From the NCBI RefSeq assembly GCF_900090225.1, contig NZ_FMHY01000002.1, positions 558,001 to 622,000 on the forward strand: 64,000 bases of DNA, written 5' to 3'. Positions within the stretch are counted from its first letter, which is position 1, and each line of letters begins with the position of its first letter. The position numbers and the translations under genes are program-made. Shown here in pieces: positions 56,752-64,000 of the stretch. Under the pieces are notes generated by a model, which had not been told where the DNA came from, did not search any database, and worked only from the letters and a program-made list of their open reading frames with translations. This DNA is from Micromonospora eburnea (lineage in GTDB: Bacteria > Actinomycetota > Actinomycetes > Mycobacteriales > Micromonosporaceae).

Positions 56752-58956
56752 TTGACGCTACGCGGGCGGTTGACGGCGGCCTTCCTCGCGGTGGTGCTCG
56801 GCCCGGTGCTGCTCGGCGCGTTCTTCGTCGGATCCATGATGTCGGCCGTCGACCGCAGCCGCTCCACCGAACGCCTCGGCCTGGCTGCCGCCGCGGTGCG
56901 TACCTCGGTGGACGCCCTGTGCCAGCAACTGCGGGCGGCGGCCGACGCGGTCGCGCTGGTCGCCGACCCGGCCGCCCGGCCCCGCGCGGCGGACCAGGTG
57001 GTGAGGCGCGGGCTGGCCGCCGCCGTGCGGATCACCGACCACGCCGGCCGGACCGGCTACGCCACCCCGGGTGACCCGGGCGGGCCCTGGCAGGACTGCA
57101 CCGGCGAGCCGCCGGTCGCCGGCCCGGTCCGCGCGCTCGCCGCCCAGGTCCAGCTCCGCGACGCCGCCGGCACCGACCTGGGCACGGTCGCCGCCGCGCA
57201 GCCCGTCGACCCGGCCTTCGTCGCGCGCCTCGCCGCGGTGGCCGGTGTCGCGGTCACCCTCCTGGACGACCCCTCCGGCGGCGACCAGGTCACCGAGACC
57301 ACCGGGGGCCGGTACGTTCGCCGGCTCGGCCCGTCCTCCGGGCAGCCGCTGCCGCTGGTCCTCTCGGTCCCCGGCGAACGTCCACCGGGCCGGTACGCCG
57401 CCCTGGCCGGCGCGGTGGTGCTCGCCGCGGCGCTGGCCGTACTGGCCGCCGGACGGCTGGCCCGGGTGACCACCCGTCCCCTGGTGGAGTTGGCCGGCGC
57501 GGTGGACCGGGTGGCGCACGGGGACCTGACCGCCCGGGTGCCGGTCCGCAGCCGGGACGAGATCGGCCGGCTGGCCCGGGCGTTCAACCGGATGACCCGG
57601 GAGACCGGCAGCTACGTGGCCGCCCTGACCAGCAGCCGGGACCAGTTGCGTGGCCACCTGGCGGTGCTCGGCGACACCTTGGCCAGCACCCACGACCTGC
57701 AACGCATCCTGCGGGTGATCCTGCACAGCGCGATCGCCGCGACCGGCGCGCGGGCCGGCGCGGTGCTGCTGCTCGACGGCGACGGCGTGCTCGTCGGCCG
57801 GTGTGTCGAGGGGCTGGACGGGCGCTGGCCCACCGCCGACCGGTCCGATCCGCCGACGCTGCGGGTGCCGGTCGGCACCGGAGTGGTCGGCACGGTGGCC
57901 GCGACCGGAGAGCCGCTGCGCGGCCGGTGGGAGCCGGCGGACGCCCCGACCGGGGAACCGACCTGCGAGACGTACATCGCGGTGCCGTTCGCCGCGCCCG
58001 GGGCGGCGGAGCTGGCCGGGCGGGGTGGGCCCGACCGGCCCGGCCACCCGCCGGCCGGTGGCCCCGATCCGGCCTCCGGGCCGCCGGGCGGCGCTCCGGA
58101 ACCGCCGGAGGCCGGTCCGGCGCCGCGCCGTGACCTGGAGTCGTCCGGCTCGGGCGCGCTCGGCGTGCTGGCCCTCTACGACCGGCTCGGCGCGGACGAG
58201 TTCGACGACGACGACCTGTTCACCCTGCGGACCTTCGCCGGGCACGCGGCGGTGGCCGTGGAGAACGTCCGGGTGCACGAGGAGGCACAGCGGCTCTCGC
58301 TGACCGACCCGCTGACCGGGCTGTGGAACTACCGCTACCTGCGCGAATCGATCCGGCGGGAGGTGGAGCGGGCGAACCGGTTCGGCCGGATGCTCAGCGT
58401 CCTCGCCCTCGACCTGGACCGGTTCAAGGAGGTCAACGACACCTGGGGGCACGCCGCCGGGGACGCCGTGCTCGTCGAGTTCGCCCGCCGCGTACGCGGC
58501 GAGATCCGCGAGGTGGACCTGGCGTTCCGGCACGGTGGCGAGGAGTTCGTGGTGCTGCTGCCGGAGACCGACGCCCGGGGCGCCACCATCGTCGCCGAGC
58601 GGCTCGGCGCGGTGGTCCGGGACCAGCCGGTGCCGGTGGACGGGCACGGCGGGACGCTGCGGGTGCCGGTGACCGTTTCCATCGGCATCGCGGTCTACCC
58701 CGACCACGCCGCCACCGGCCAGCAGGTGCTCGACGCCGCCGACGACGCGCTCTACGCGGCCAAGTCCGCAGGCCGGGACGGCTACCAGGTGGCCCGCGTG
58801 CCCGATCCGGCGGCCACCCGGGAGATCCCCGTGGTGGTCGCCGCGGTCAGCCCACCCGACGGGCTGCCCAGGGCCGGCGCGGCGGACCCGGCCGGCGCGG
58901 GTCAGGGCGGCGCGTCTTCCGGTCCTCACCCGCCGCGGCAGAGCCGTGGCCGATAG
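56752..58956 (+). CDS. GGDEF diguanylate cyclase with HAMP and GAF domains
   Basis: 734 residues from a TTG preceded by GGGGGGAAG. TM1 is at ~6-24 and an extracytoplasmic sensor spans ~25-220. TM2 and HAMP follow (~222-290; RPLVELAGAVDRVAHGDLTA, DEIGRLARAFNRM). A GAF domain at ~310-520 carries an odd Pro/Gly-rich insertion (~425-465). The GGDEF domain (~530-690) has the active motif RHGGEEFVVLLPE, and REVD five residues before GGEEF is an intact inhibitory I-site. It should make c-di-GMP with product inhibition in response to an external signal. GalU starts 9 bp later. Confidence 0.93.
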   Translation: MTLRGRLTAAFLAVVLGPVLLGAFFVGSMMSAVDRSRSTERLGLAAAAVRTSVDALCQQLRAAADAVALVADPAARPRAADQVVRRGLAAAVRITDHAGRTGYATPGDPGGPWQDCTGEPPVAGPVRALAAQVQLRDAAGTDLGTVAAAQPVDPAFVARLAAVAGVAVTLLDDPSGGDQVTETTGGRYVRRLGPSSGQPLPLVLSVPGERPPGRYAALAGAVVLAAALAVLAAGRLARVTTRPLVELAGAVDRVAHGDLTARVPVRSRDEIGRLARAFNRMTRETGSYVAALTSSRDQLRGHLAVLGDTLASTHDLQRILRVILHSAIAATGARAGAVLLLDGDGVLVGRCVEGLDGRWPTADRSDPPTLRVPVGTGVVGTVAATGEPLRGRWEPADAPTGEPTCETYIAVPFAAPGAAELAGRGGPDRPGHPPAGGPDPASGPPGGAPEPPEAGPAPRRDLESSGSGALGVLALYDRLGADEFDDDDLFTLRTFAGHAAVAVENVRVHEEAQRLSLTDPLTGLWNYRYLRESIRREVERANRFGRMLSVLALDLDRFKEVNDTWGHAAGDAVLVEFARRVRGEIREVDLAFRHGGEEFVVLLPETDARGATIVAERLGAVVRDQPVPVDGHGGTLRVPVTVSIGIAVYPDHAATGQQVLDAADDALYAAKSAGRDGYQVARVPDPAATREIPVVVAAVSPPDGLPRAGAADPAGAGQGGASSGPHPPRQSRGR

Positions 58957-58965
58957 TCTCGCGGC

Positions 58966-59961
58966 ATGTCGGAGCACTCAGCGAACCCCTCAGCGGCCGC
59001 CGCATCCGGTCGTTCCCGTGCGGTCAAGGCTGTCATCCCGGCCGCCGGCCTGGCTACCCGGTTTCTGCCGGCCACCAAGGCGGTCCCGAAGGAGCTGCTG
59101 CCGGTCGTCGACCGGCCGGTGCTGCAGTACATCGTCGAGGAGGCCACCCAGGCCGGCCTCACCGACGTGCTGCTGATCACCGGGCGCGGCAAGACCGCGA
59201 TGGTGGACCACTTCGACCGCCGCCCCGATCTGGAGGCGCGGCTGGAGAGGAAGCCCGAGCTGCTGGCGGCGGTACGCCGCACGAGCGAGCTGGCCGAGAT
59301 CTACACCTGCCGGCAGCCCGAGCAGCTCGGCCTCGGCCACGCCGTCGGGTACGCCGAGTCGCACGTCGGCGACCAGCCCTTCGCGGTGCTGCTCGGCGAC
59401 GAGTTCGTCAAGCTGGACGAGCCGCTGCTGCCGGCGATGCTGGAGCTACAGGCCCGCACCGGCGGCGTTGTGCTGGCGTTCTTCGAGGTCGACCCGGCCG
59501 ACACCAAGCGGTACGGCATCGCCTCGGTCGAGCCGGCCGAGCCGGAGTACGCCGACATCGCCGAGGTCGTCAAGGTCACCGGCATGGTGGAGAAGCCGAG
59601 CCCGGAGGACGCCCCGAGCAACCTCGCCGTTCTCGGCCGGTACGTGCTGCCCGGGCGGATCTTCGACGCGATCCGGCGGACCGAGCCGGGCAGCGGCGGG
59701 GAGATCCAGCTGACCGACGCGATGGAGCTGCTGCGTACCGAGGGGGTGCCGGTGCACGCGATCGTCTACCGGGGCACCCGCTACGACACCGGCATGCCGC
59801 TCGGCTATTTGCAGACCGTCGTGCAGATCGCTGTGGAGCGCGAGGACCTGGGCGCCGAGTTCCGCAAGTGGCTGGTCGAGTTCGTCAACCAGGGTGACGA
59901 GACGGTCACCTCGGCGGCCCTGAACGGGGTACGCGACGCGTCGGGCGGTTCCAATACATGA
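58966..59961 (+). CDS. galU: UTP-glucose-1-phosphate uridylyltransferase
   Basis: 331 residues. AVIPAAGLATRFLPATKAVP (nucleotide loop), KELLPVVDRPVLQYIVEEA, GQ-type region EQLGLGHAVGYAE, VLLGDEFVKLDE and MVEKPSPEDAPSNLAVLGRY are the GalU blocks, including the acidic metal residue of LLGDE. It makes UDP-glucose for envelope polysaccharides and trehalose. Its stop overlaps the ATG of the glp gene (ATGA), as in the galU-glp gene pairs of corynebacteria. Confidence 0.95.
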   Translation: MSEHSANPSAAAASGRSRAVKAVIPAAGLATRFLPATKAVPKELLPVVDRPVLQYIVEEATQAGLTDVLLITGRGKTAMVDHFDRRPDLEARLERKPELLAAVRRTSELAEIYTCRQPEQLGLGHAVGYAESHVGDQPFAVLLGDEFVKLDEPLLPAMLELQARTGGVVLAFFEVDPADTKRYGIASVEPAEPEYADIAEVVKVTGMVEKPSPEDAPSNLAVLGRYVLPGRIFDAIRRTEPGSGGEIQLTDAMELLRTEGVPVHAIVYRGTRYDTGMPLGYLQTVVQIAVEREDLGAEFRKWLVEFVNQGDETVTSAALNGVRDASGGSNT

Positions 59962-61259
59962 CCGCGACGGCCGACGCCGAGGCGGCCGCGAACGAGTTGA
60001 CGCCGCTCGCCGACTACCTGGGCAGTGTGCTGCGCAGGTTACGCGCGCTGCCTCCGCTCGACCTCGACCTCACCCAGGCGTACGGCAACGTCCTCGCCGA
60101 GGACGTCGTCGCGCCGCACTCGTACCCCGCCTTCGACCAGGCGGCGGTGGACGGGTACGCCGCGCGCTGGGAGGACATCTCCGGAGGGAGCCGGGGCACG
60201 GCCTCCTCCGGCCCGCCCGGTGGCCGCGTCATCCGGCTGAACGTGGTCGGCGACTTGGGCGCGGCGAGCTGGCGGCCGGTCCGGCTCACCCCCGGCTCCT
60301 GCTTCTCGGTGGCGGCCGGGGCGCCCCTGCCCATCGCCGCCGACGTGGTGGTCCCGGTGGAGTGGACCGACCAGGGCATGGCCGTGGTGGAGATCTTCCG
60401 CACCCCCAAACGCGGGTACGGCGTCCGCCGCGCCGGTGAGGAGCTGCCCGCCGGCACCCTGCTCGCCCGTGCCGGCGCGTACGTCTCGCCGGCGCTGGTC
60501 GCCGTCTTCGCCGCCACCGGCATCGGCCACGTGGTGGTGCGGCCCAGCCCGCGGGTGGTCATCGTGGCCACCGGCGACGAGCTGGTCGACGTCGGCCGGG
60601 GCAGCCAACCCGGCCAGGTGGTGGACACCAACTCGCACGCGTTGACCGCCGCCGCGGCCGAGGCGGGCGCGCTCGCGTACCGGGTGGGGATCTGCGACGA
60701 CGACCCGGAGGCGCTGCGCGGCCTGCTGGAGGACCAGACGCTGCGGGCCGACCTGATCATCACCACCGGCGGCACCGGCACCGGGCCCGGCGACATGGTC
60801 CGCCGGATCCTGTCCCGCCGGGAGGGCGGCCGGGCCGGGCCGGTGGCCTTCACAGAGGTCGCCCTCTATCCCGGAACGGCCCTCGGATTCGGTACGGTCG
60901 GCGCCGAGGAGGTGCCGGTGGTCTGTCTACCCGGTGAGCCCGGCGCGGCGCTGATCGGTTTCGAGGTGCTGGCCCGCCCGGCCATCCAGTTGCTGGCCGG
61001 CGCCGAGCCGGTGTTCCGGCCCGGCGTCCGGGCGCACCTGCTGGAGACGGTCTCGTCTCCGGGCGGGCTGCGTGAGTTCCGTCCCGCGCACGTGGCCGAG
61101 CGGCGCGGCGGCGGGTACACGGTCCAGCCGCTCGCCGGCGGGCCGTTCACCCTCGCCGGCCTGGCCGAGGCGAACGGCCTGCTGGTCCTCGGCGAACGGG
61201 TCACCACCGCCGCCGCCGGGTCCACGGTGGACGTGCTCCTGCTGGACCGGCGCAGGTGA
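59958..61259 (+). CDS. MoeA/gephyrin-like protein, probably Glp of the division machinery
   Basis: 433 residues coupled to galU by a 4-nt overlap. Blocks are YPAFDQAAVDGYAARWED, CFSVAAGAPLPIAADVVVPV, VVIVATGDELVDVGRG, TNSHALTAAAAEAGALAYRV, TTGGTGTGPGDMVRRILS and VVCLPGEPGAALIGFEVLAR. These are MoeA signatures, but several usual molybdate-site residues differ, as in the Glp branch (Rv0994). In Corynebacterium Glp binds FtsZ and the membrane protein GlpR; the GlpR/SepX homologue is two genes downstream here. Either molybdenum-cofactor or division function is possible; the context favours division. Confidence 0.9.
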   Translation: MTATADAEAAANELTPLADYLGSVLRRLRALPPLDLDLTQAYGNVLAEDVVAPHSYPAFDQAAVDGYAARWEDISGGSRGTASSGPPGGRVIRLNVVGDLGAASWRPVRLTPGSCFSVAAGAPLPIAADVVVPVEWTDQGMAVVEIFRTPKRGYGVRRAGEELPAGTLLARAGAYVSPALVAVFAATGIGHVVVRPSPRVVIVATGDELVDVGRGSQPGQVVDTNSHALTAAAAEAGALAYRVGICDDDPEALRGLLEDQTLRADLIITTGGTGTGPGDMVRRILSRREGGRAGPVAFTEVALYPGTALGFGTVGAEEVPVVCLPGEPGAALIGFEVLARPAIQLLAGAEPVFRPGVRAHLLETVSSPGGLREFRPAHVAERRGGGYTVQPLAGGPFTLAGLAEANGLLVLGERVTTAAAGSTVDVLLLDRRR

Positions 61260-61311
61260 GCGCGAGGGGCGTGCCTGCGAGCCCGGTGGCCGCGAGTGGG
61301 AGGCCGGCCCG

Positions 61312-61956
61312 GTGAGGCTGTTCCGACGGCCACCCGGCTGGCCGGTGGTGCTGGTGGACGGCCCGGTGGTGCTGCGGCCGTACCGGCGCTCCGACGCCGT
61401 CGCCTGGTCGGAGATCCGACGCGCGAACCGGGCCTGGCTGTCCCCCTGGGAGTCCCACCTGCCCGGCAGTTGGAACGAGCTGAACTCGCCGGCCGCGTTC
61501 CGCTTCATCCACGCCGACCAGCGCCGCTCGGCGCGTACCGGCGACGGGATGCCGTTCGCCGTGTGCCTGCGCGAGGACGGGCAGGAGCGGCTGGTCGGCC
61601 ACGTCAACCTGGGCAGCATCGTGCGCCGGGCGTTCTGCTCCGGGTACGTCGGCTACTGGGTGGACTCCCGGGTGGCCGGTCGCGGCGTGATCCCCACCGC
61701 CGTCGCGCTGGTCGTGGACCACGCGTTCGGCCCCGGCGGGCTGCACCGCATCGAGGTGAACATCCGGCCGGAGAACAAGCCGTCCCGGCGGGTGGTGGAG
61801 AAGCTGGGCTTCCGCGAGGAGGCGTACCACGTCCGCTACATGCACATCGACGGCGCCTGGCGGGACCACATCGGATACGCGATGACCAGCGAGGAAGTGG
61901 CGGCCGAGGGTGGGCTGCTGGCCCGCTGGCACCGCGTACGTGACAGCCGCGGGTGA
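61312..61956 (+). CDS. GNAT acetyltransferase (RimJ/RimL type)
   Basis: 214 residues from a GTG with GGGAGG upstream. VVLRPYRRSDAVAWSEIRRA, RLVGHVNLGSIVRRAFCSGY, YWVDSRVAGRGVIPTAVALV (acetyl-CoA loop RxxGR-like) and GLHRIEVNIRPENKPSRRVV followed by EKLGFREEAYHVRYM are the RimJ/RimL blocks. It acetylates N-terminal or side-chain amines, typically of ribosomal or other proteins. It corresponds to Rv0995 in the galU-glp-rimJ-glpR order. Confidence 0.92.
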   Translation: MRLFRRPPGWPVVLVDGPVVLRPYRRSDAVAWSEIRRANRAWLSPWESHLPGSWNELNSPAAFRFIHADQRRSARTGDGMPFAVCLREDGQERLVGHVNLGSIVRRAFCSGYVGYWVDSRVAGRGVIPTAVALVVDHAFGPGGLHRIEVNIRPENKPSRRVVEKLGFREEAYHVRYMHIDGAWRDHIGYAMTSEEVAAEGGLLARWHRVRDSRG

Positions 61957-62140
61957 AGCGTCCCACCCGCCACGCCCGGCGCGGCGTACCGTCAACCCGG
62001 TCGACGGCCCGTAACCTCAAGTAACTGCAAGCTGCGGCAAGCGCTGCGCGACCGCATGATCTGCGCCGTAACCGACGGATGGCGGAACATGTTGCGGTCG
62101 GATGGCGCGGGCCCGAATTTTGGTGACGGGAGGGGTGAGG

Positions 62141-62929
62141 GTGCCGACCTCGGTGCTCCTCGCCGTCCTCGCCGCCGCCGGCCTGCTCGCCCTCGCGCCG
62201 GCGCTGGTTCGCCGGTACGACGCCACCGAGCGGCTGGTGGCGGAGCGGGCGCAGTCGACGGCGCGGGTGCTCCAGCGCCACCGTCGGCGTCGTACCGTGC
62301 CGGGACGGCGGCCGGTCCGGCCGCCCCGCTCCCTTGTCGTCACTTTGAGTGAGAACGCCGATACGGGAGGTCTCTCCGCGCCGGTCTCCGCACCGCCCGC
62401 CGCCCGCCGGTCCGGCCGGCTCCGGTCGGTGCCGCCCGCCTCGGCCCGGTCCCGTCGACGGCATCCGCCGAAGCGCCGCCAGCACACCCCGGCGATCTAT
62501 CGCCGACGCCGGGTACTGGCCGCGCTGCTGCTGCTCAACTTCGTCGAGCTGATCGGCGTGGTGCTGGTCGGCCCCGGGTTCTGGATCAGCGTCACGGTGA
62601 CCGGCACCCTGCTCGTGGCGTACGTCGTACACCTGCGGAAGCTGGCGCTGGCCGACCGTCGGCGGCGGCGTGCGGAGGCCCGGGAGGCGGCCTGGTTGGC
62701 CGCCCGCCAGGCCGAGGTGCGGCGCGAGCAGGCGCGGCGCGCCGCGGCCCGCCGCGAGGCACAGCGGCGGCTGGCCGCCCAGCGCGAGGCGGTCCGGCGT
62801 ACGGCGATGGGGCTGGACCTCCCTGCCGACCTGCCCCGGGCGGCGAGCGGCGGATCGGTCTCCTACCGGCGGGCGGGCGGCCTGCGCGGCCGGGCCTACG
62901 AGGCCGGACGCGGCTCGCACACCGCCTGA
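62141..62929 (+). CDS. GlpR/SepX-like membrane protein of the divisome
   Basis: 262 residues from the GTG at 62141, with GGGAGG 7 nt upstream. TM1 is at ~3-20 (SVLLAVLAAAGLLALAPALV). A long basic cytosolic loop follows (~22-130). TM2 and TM3 lie at ~135-175 (VLAALLLLNFVELIGVVLVG, FWISVTVTGTLLVAYVVHLR). An Arg/Ala/Gln-rich coiled C-terminus (~180-230) follows. The order galU, glp, rimJ, this gene is that of Rv0993-Rv0996. GlpR of corynebacteria recruits Glp to FtsZ, and SepX has a related role in Streptomyces. Confidence 0.82.
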   Translation: MPTSVLLAVLAAAGLLALAPALVRRYDATERLVAERAQSTARVLQRHRRRRTVPGRRPVRPPRSLVVTLSENADTGGLSAPVSAPPAARRSGRLRSVPPASARSRRRHPPKRRQHTPAIYRRRRVLAALLLLNFVELIGVVLVGPGFWISVTVTGTLLVAYVVHLRKLALADRRRRRAEAREAAWLAARQAEVRREQARRAAARREAQRRLAAQREAVRRTAMGLDLPADLPRAASGGSVSYRRAGGLRGRAYEAGRGSHTA

Positions 62930-63030
62930 GAAAAATCTTGAGGCGTGCTGTCGAATCCGGCCGAGGTCGTTCGACGGGATGATGAGGGCCGGCGCGGGGC
63001 CGGCCGCCACTGACGCACAGGGAGCGCACC

Positions 63031-63588
63031 ATGGCCAAGATCGTGTCGAACTTCTTCATCTCGCTCGACGGTGTCGTGGAGCGGCCCGACCAGTGGCACT
63101 TCCCCTACTTCAATGACGAGATGGGCGCCGCCGTCGGTCGCGGGATGGAGACCACCACGGCGTTCCTGATGGGGCGCCGGCAGTACCAGGAGTGGGCGGA
63201 GTACTGGCCGAACCACAGTGGGGGCGAGGACGCCGGCTTCGCGACCTTCATCAACTCGGTGCCGAAGTACGTCCTGTCCAACACGCTCACCGAGGCGACC
63301 TGGCAGAACTCGACCCTCCTGTCGGGCGACCCGGCGCAGGTCGCCGCGCGGTTGCGGGAGCTCAAGGAGCAGACCGACGGGGAGATCGCGATGTCGGGCA
63401 GCGCCACCACGGTCCGGTGGCTGCTGGCCAACGGGCTGCTGGACGAGCTGCGGCTGCTGGTCCACCCGATCGCCGTGGGCCGCGGCCAGCGCCTCTTCGA
63501 GGACACCCCCACCTACCCCCTCCGCCTGACCGCCCACGAAACCTTCAAGACCGGCGTCCTCAACCTCACCTACGTCCCCGAGGCCTGA
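63031..63588 (+). CDS. dihydrofolate-reductase-like (RibD C-terminal) protein
   Basis: 185 residues with GGGAGCG 6 nt before the ATG. KIVSNFFISLDGVVERPDQW, TTTAFLMGRRQYQEWAEYWP, KYVLSNTLTEATWQNSTLLS, GEIAMSGSATTVRWLLANGL and LDELRLLVHPIAVGRGQRLF match the small DHFR-like/RibD-C family that binds NADPH. The substrate is unknown. A strong palindrome and a tRNA gene follow. Confidence 0.92.
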   Translation: MAKIVSNFFISLDGVVERPDQWHFPYFNDEMGAAVGRGMETTTAFLMGRRQYQEWAEYWPNHSGGEDAGFATFINSVPKYVLSNTLTEATWQNSTLLSGDPAQVAARLRELKEQTDGEIAMSGSATTVRWLLANGLLDELRLLVHPIAVGRGQRLFEDTPTYPLRLTAHETFKTGVLNLTYVPEA

Positions 63589-63604
63589 CTGCCGGCTGTC
63601 CGTT

Positions 63605-63657
63605 GAGATCTTGGTAGGTATGGGCCCCTCTGGGGGGCCTGTTCCTACCAAGATCTC
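63605..63657. terminator. long palindromic hairpin after the DHFR-like gene
   Basis: Perfect 14-bp arms GAGATCTTGGTAGG (63605-63618) and CCTACCAAGATCTC (63644-63657), with an inner GGGCCCC/GGGGGGCC stem, 17 bp after the gene's stop. It likely ends transcription before the tRNA gene. Confidence 0.65.
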
Positions 63658-63761
63658 CTCATCCGGCGGGGTGATTCGTGTGGGGGGCGTGGGATCTGTT
63701 AGCCTTGGCGCCGGCCCGCCCGGTGCAAGCCGGGTGGGACCGACGCTGGTACGCCAGCGGA

Positions 63762-63835
63762 GGGGCTGTGGCGCAGACCGGTAGCGCACCTCGTTCGCAT
63801 CGAGGGGGTCAGGGGTTCAAATCCCCTCAGCTCCA
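63762..63835 (+). tRNA. tRNA-Ala(CGC)
   Basis: 74 nt. Acceptor GGGGCTG pairs with CAGCTCC including the G3-U70 wobble, the identity element of alanine tRNA. The D arm has GCGC and GCGC arms. The anticodon arm CCTCG-TTCGCAT-CGAGG gives anticodon CGC, reading GCG. The T arm is AGGGG-TTCAAAT-CCCCT. The discriminator base is A, and the following bases CCC show that the CCA end is not encoded. Confidence 0.95.
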
Positions 63836-63846
63836 CCCAGTTCAAA

Positions 63847-63878
63847 GGCCGTTTCCGTCAGTCGGAGACGGCCTTTTT
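63847..63878 (+). terminator. intrinsic terminator of the tRNA gene
   Basis: GGCCGTTTCCG and CGGAGACGGCC (one mismatch) form an 11-bp stem with a 5-nt loop followed by TTTTT, a classical rho-independent terminator 11 bp after the tRNA. Confidence 0.9.
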
Positions 63879-63928
63879 CGATCTCCTACAGCAGCAGATG
63901 CAGCAGTCATGGAGTCCGGTCAAGCGGA

Positions 63929-64000
63929 TCAGCTGGTGAAGTCGTCCGGCACGTCCCGGGCGTCCTCCTGGACGTGCTCGCCGGGCTGCTGGCCCTTGGC
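63929..64000 (-). CDS. C-terminal end of an unidentified protein, cut by the window edge
   Basis: On the minus strand an open frame enters at 64000 and ends at a TGA at 63931-63929. The visible 23 residues are AKGQQPGEHVQEDARDVP and DDFTS, acidic and hydrophilic. No family can be named. It converges with the tRNA gene and its terminator. Confidence 0.6.
   Translation of the reverse strand, partial: AKGQQPGEHVQEDARDVPDDFTS

Noticed and set aside
63762..63835. tRNA as attachment site of an integrated element
   Set aside because: No integrase or 3'-tRNA duplicate was seen near it; the integrase remnant is at the opposite window end and no shared att sequence was found.

Overview
The window is high-GC DNA with many GTG (and one TTG) starts, crowded genes with 4- and 8-bp overlaps, and actinobacterial marker genes (DUF3117, FmdB, FolP2-type DHPS, Glp/GlpR, PaaX, ClgR). 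Gene content and the short interspersed palindromes suggest the family Micromonosporaceae, most likely Micromonospora or a close relative. That placement is inference; no rRNA is present.

Layout. 1-2255 is a decayed mobile-element border: a truncated HTH antitoxin/excisionase-like gene, a multiply frameshifted tyrosine integrase, and the left end of an IS256-type element. 2529-8067 holds a frameshifted HAD hydrolase, a Tat-exported beta-helix protein behind a large palindrome, clpP with its likely activator clgR, a K+ channel and a hydrolase remnant. 8064-11691 is korAB (2-oxoacid:ferredoxin oxidoreductase) divergent from an orphan nuoA. 11804-14673 (folP, DivIVA-like, SRPBCC, tag) resembles the M. 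tuberculosis folP2-tagA neighbourhood. 15474-17084 is a paaX/enoyl-CoA hydratase pair. 17275-25210 runs DUF3117, pepA, O-methyltransferase, htrA, tatB, mrp, DUF1003 and MgtE-N/CBS, matching the M. tuberculosis Rv1220c-Rv1232c order but without sigE and rseA.

25243-38514 is mixed metabolism and transport (PhzF, HAD, EamA, APC permease, two SDRs, a CitE-like lyase, acyl-CoA dehydrogenase, two DUF4190 proteins, bPH-like membrane proteins with a TetR regulator). 38761-42754 has a CoA-binding protein, a radical SAM protein, a DCC/HTTM/secreted-protein group and trxA behind a textbook sigma-R promoter. 43301-51773 has MaoC, a TrmH-type methyltransferase, a bPH pair, an ECF sigma factor with a membrane-anchored partner, PHP, MarC and a Cas4/AddB-like nuclease. 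51903-55941 holds MpaB-like, Fur, DUF2231, a CpaB/SAF protein and FmdB. 56003-62929 (formyl-THF cyclo-ligase, GGDEF, galU, glp, rimJ, glpR/sepX) matches M. tuberculosis Rv0991c-Rv0996 and includes a cell-division module. The window ends with a DHFR-like protein, tRNA-Ala(CGC), its terminator and a truncated minus-strand gene.

The most unusual signal is a family of mini-ORFs beginning M(S/R)ER. They are chained by ATGA/GTGA overlaps directly into the start codons of three unrelated genes: two tandem copies before a DUF4190 gene, one before a hypothetical gene, and one bridging a sigma factor and its partner. Two families of interspersed palindromes (one about 60 bp, one about 75 bp) also recur at gene ends, and one copy supplies the C-terminal codons of a neighbouring gene.
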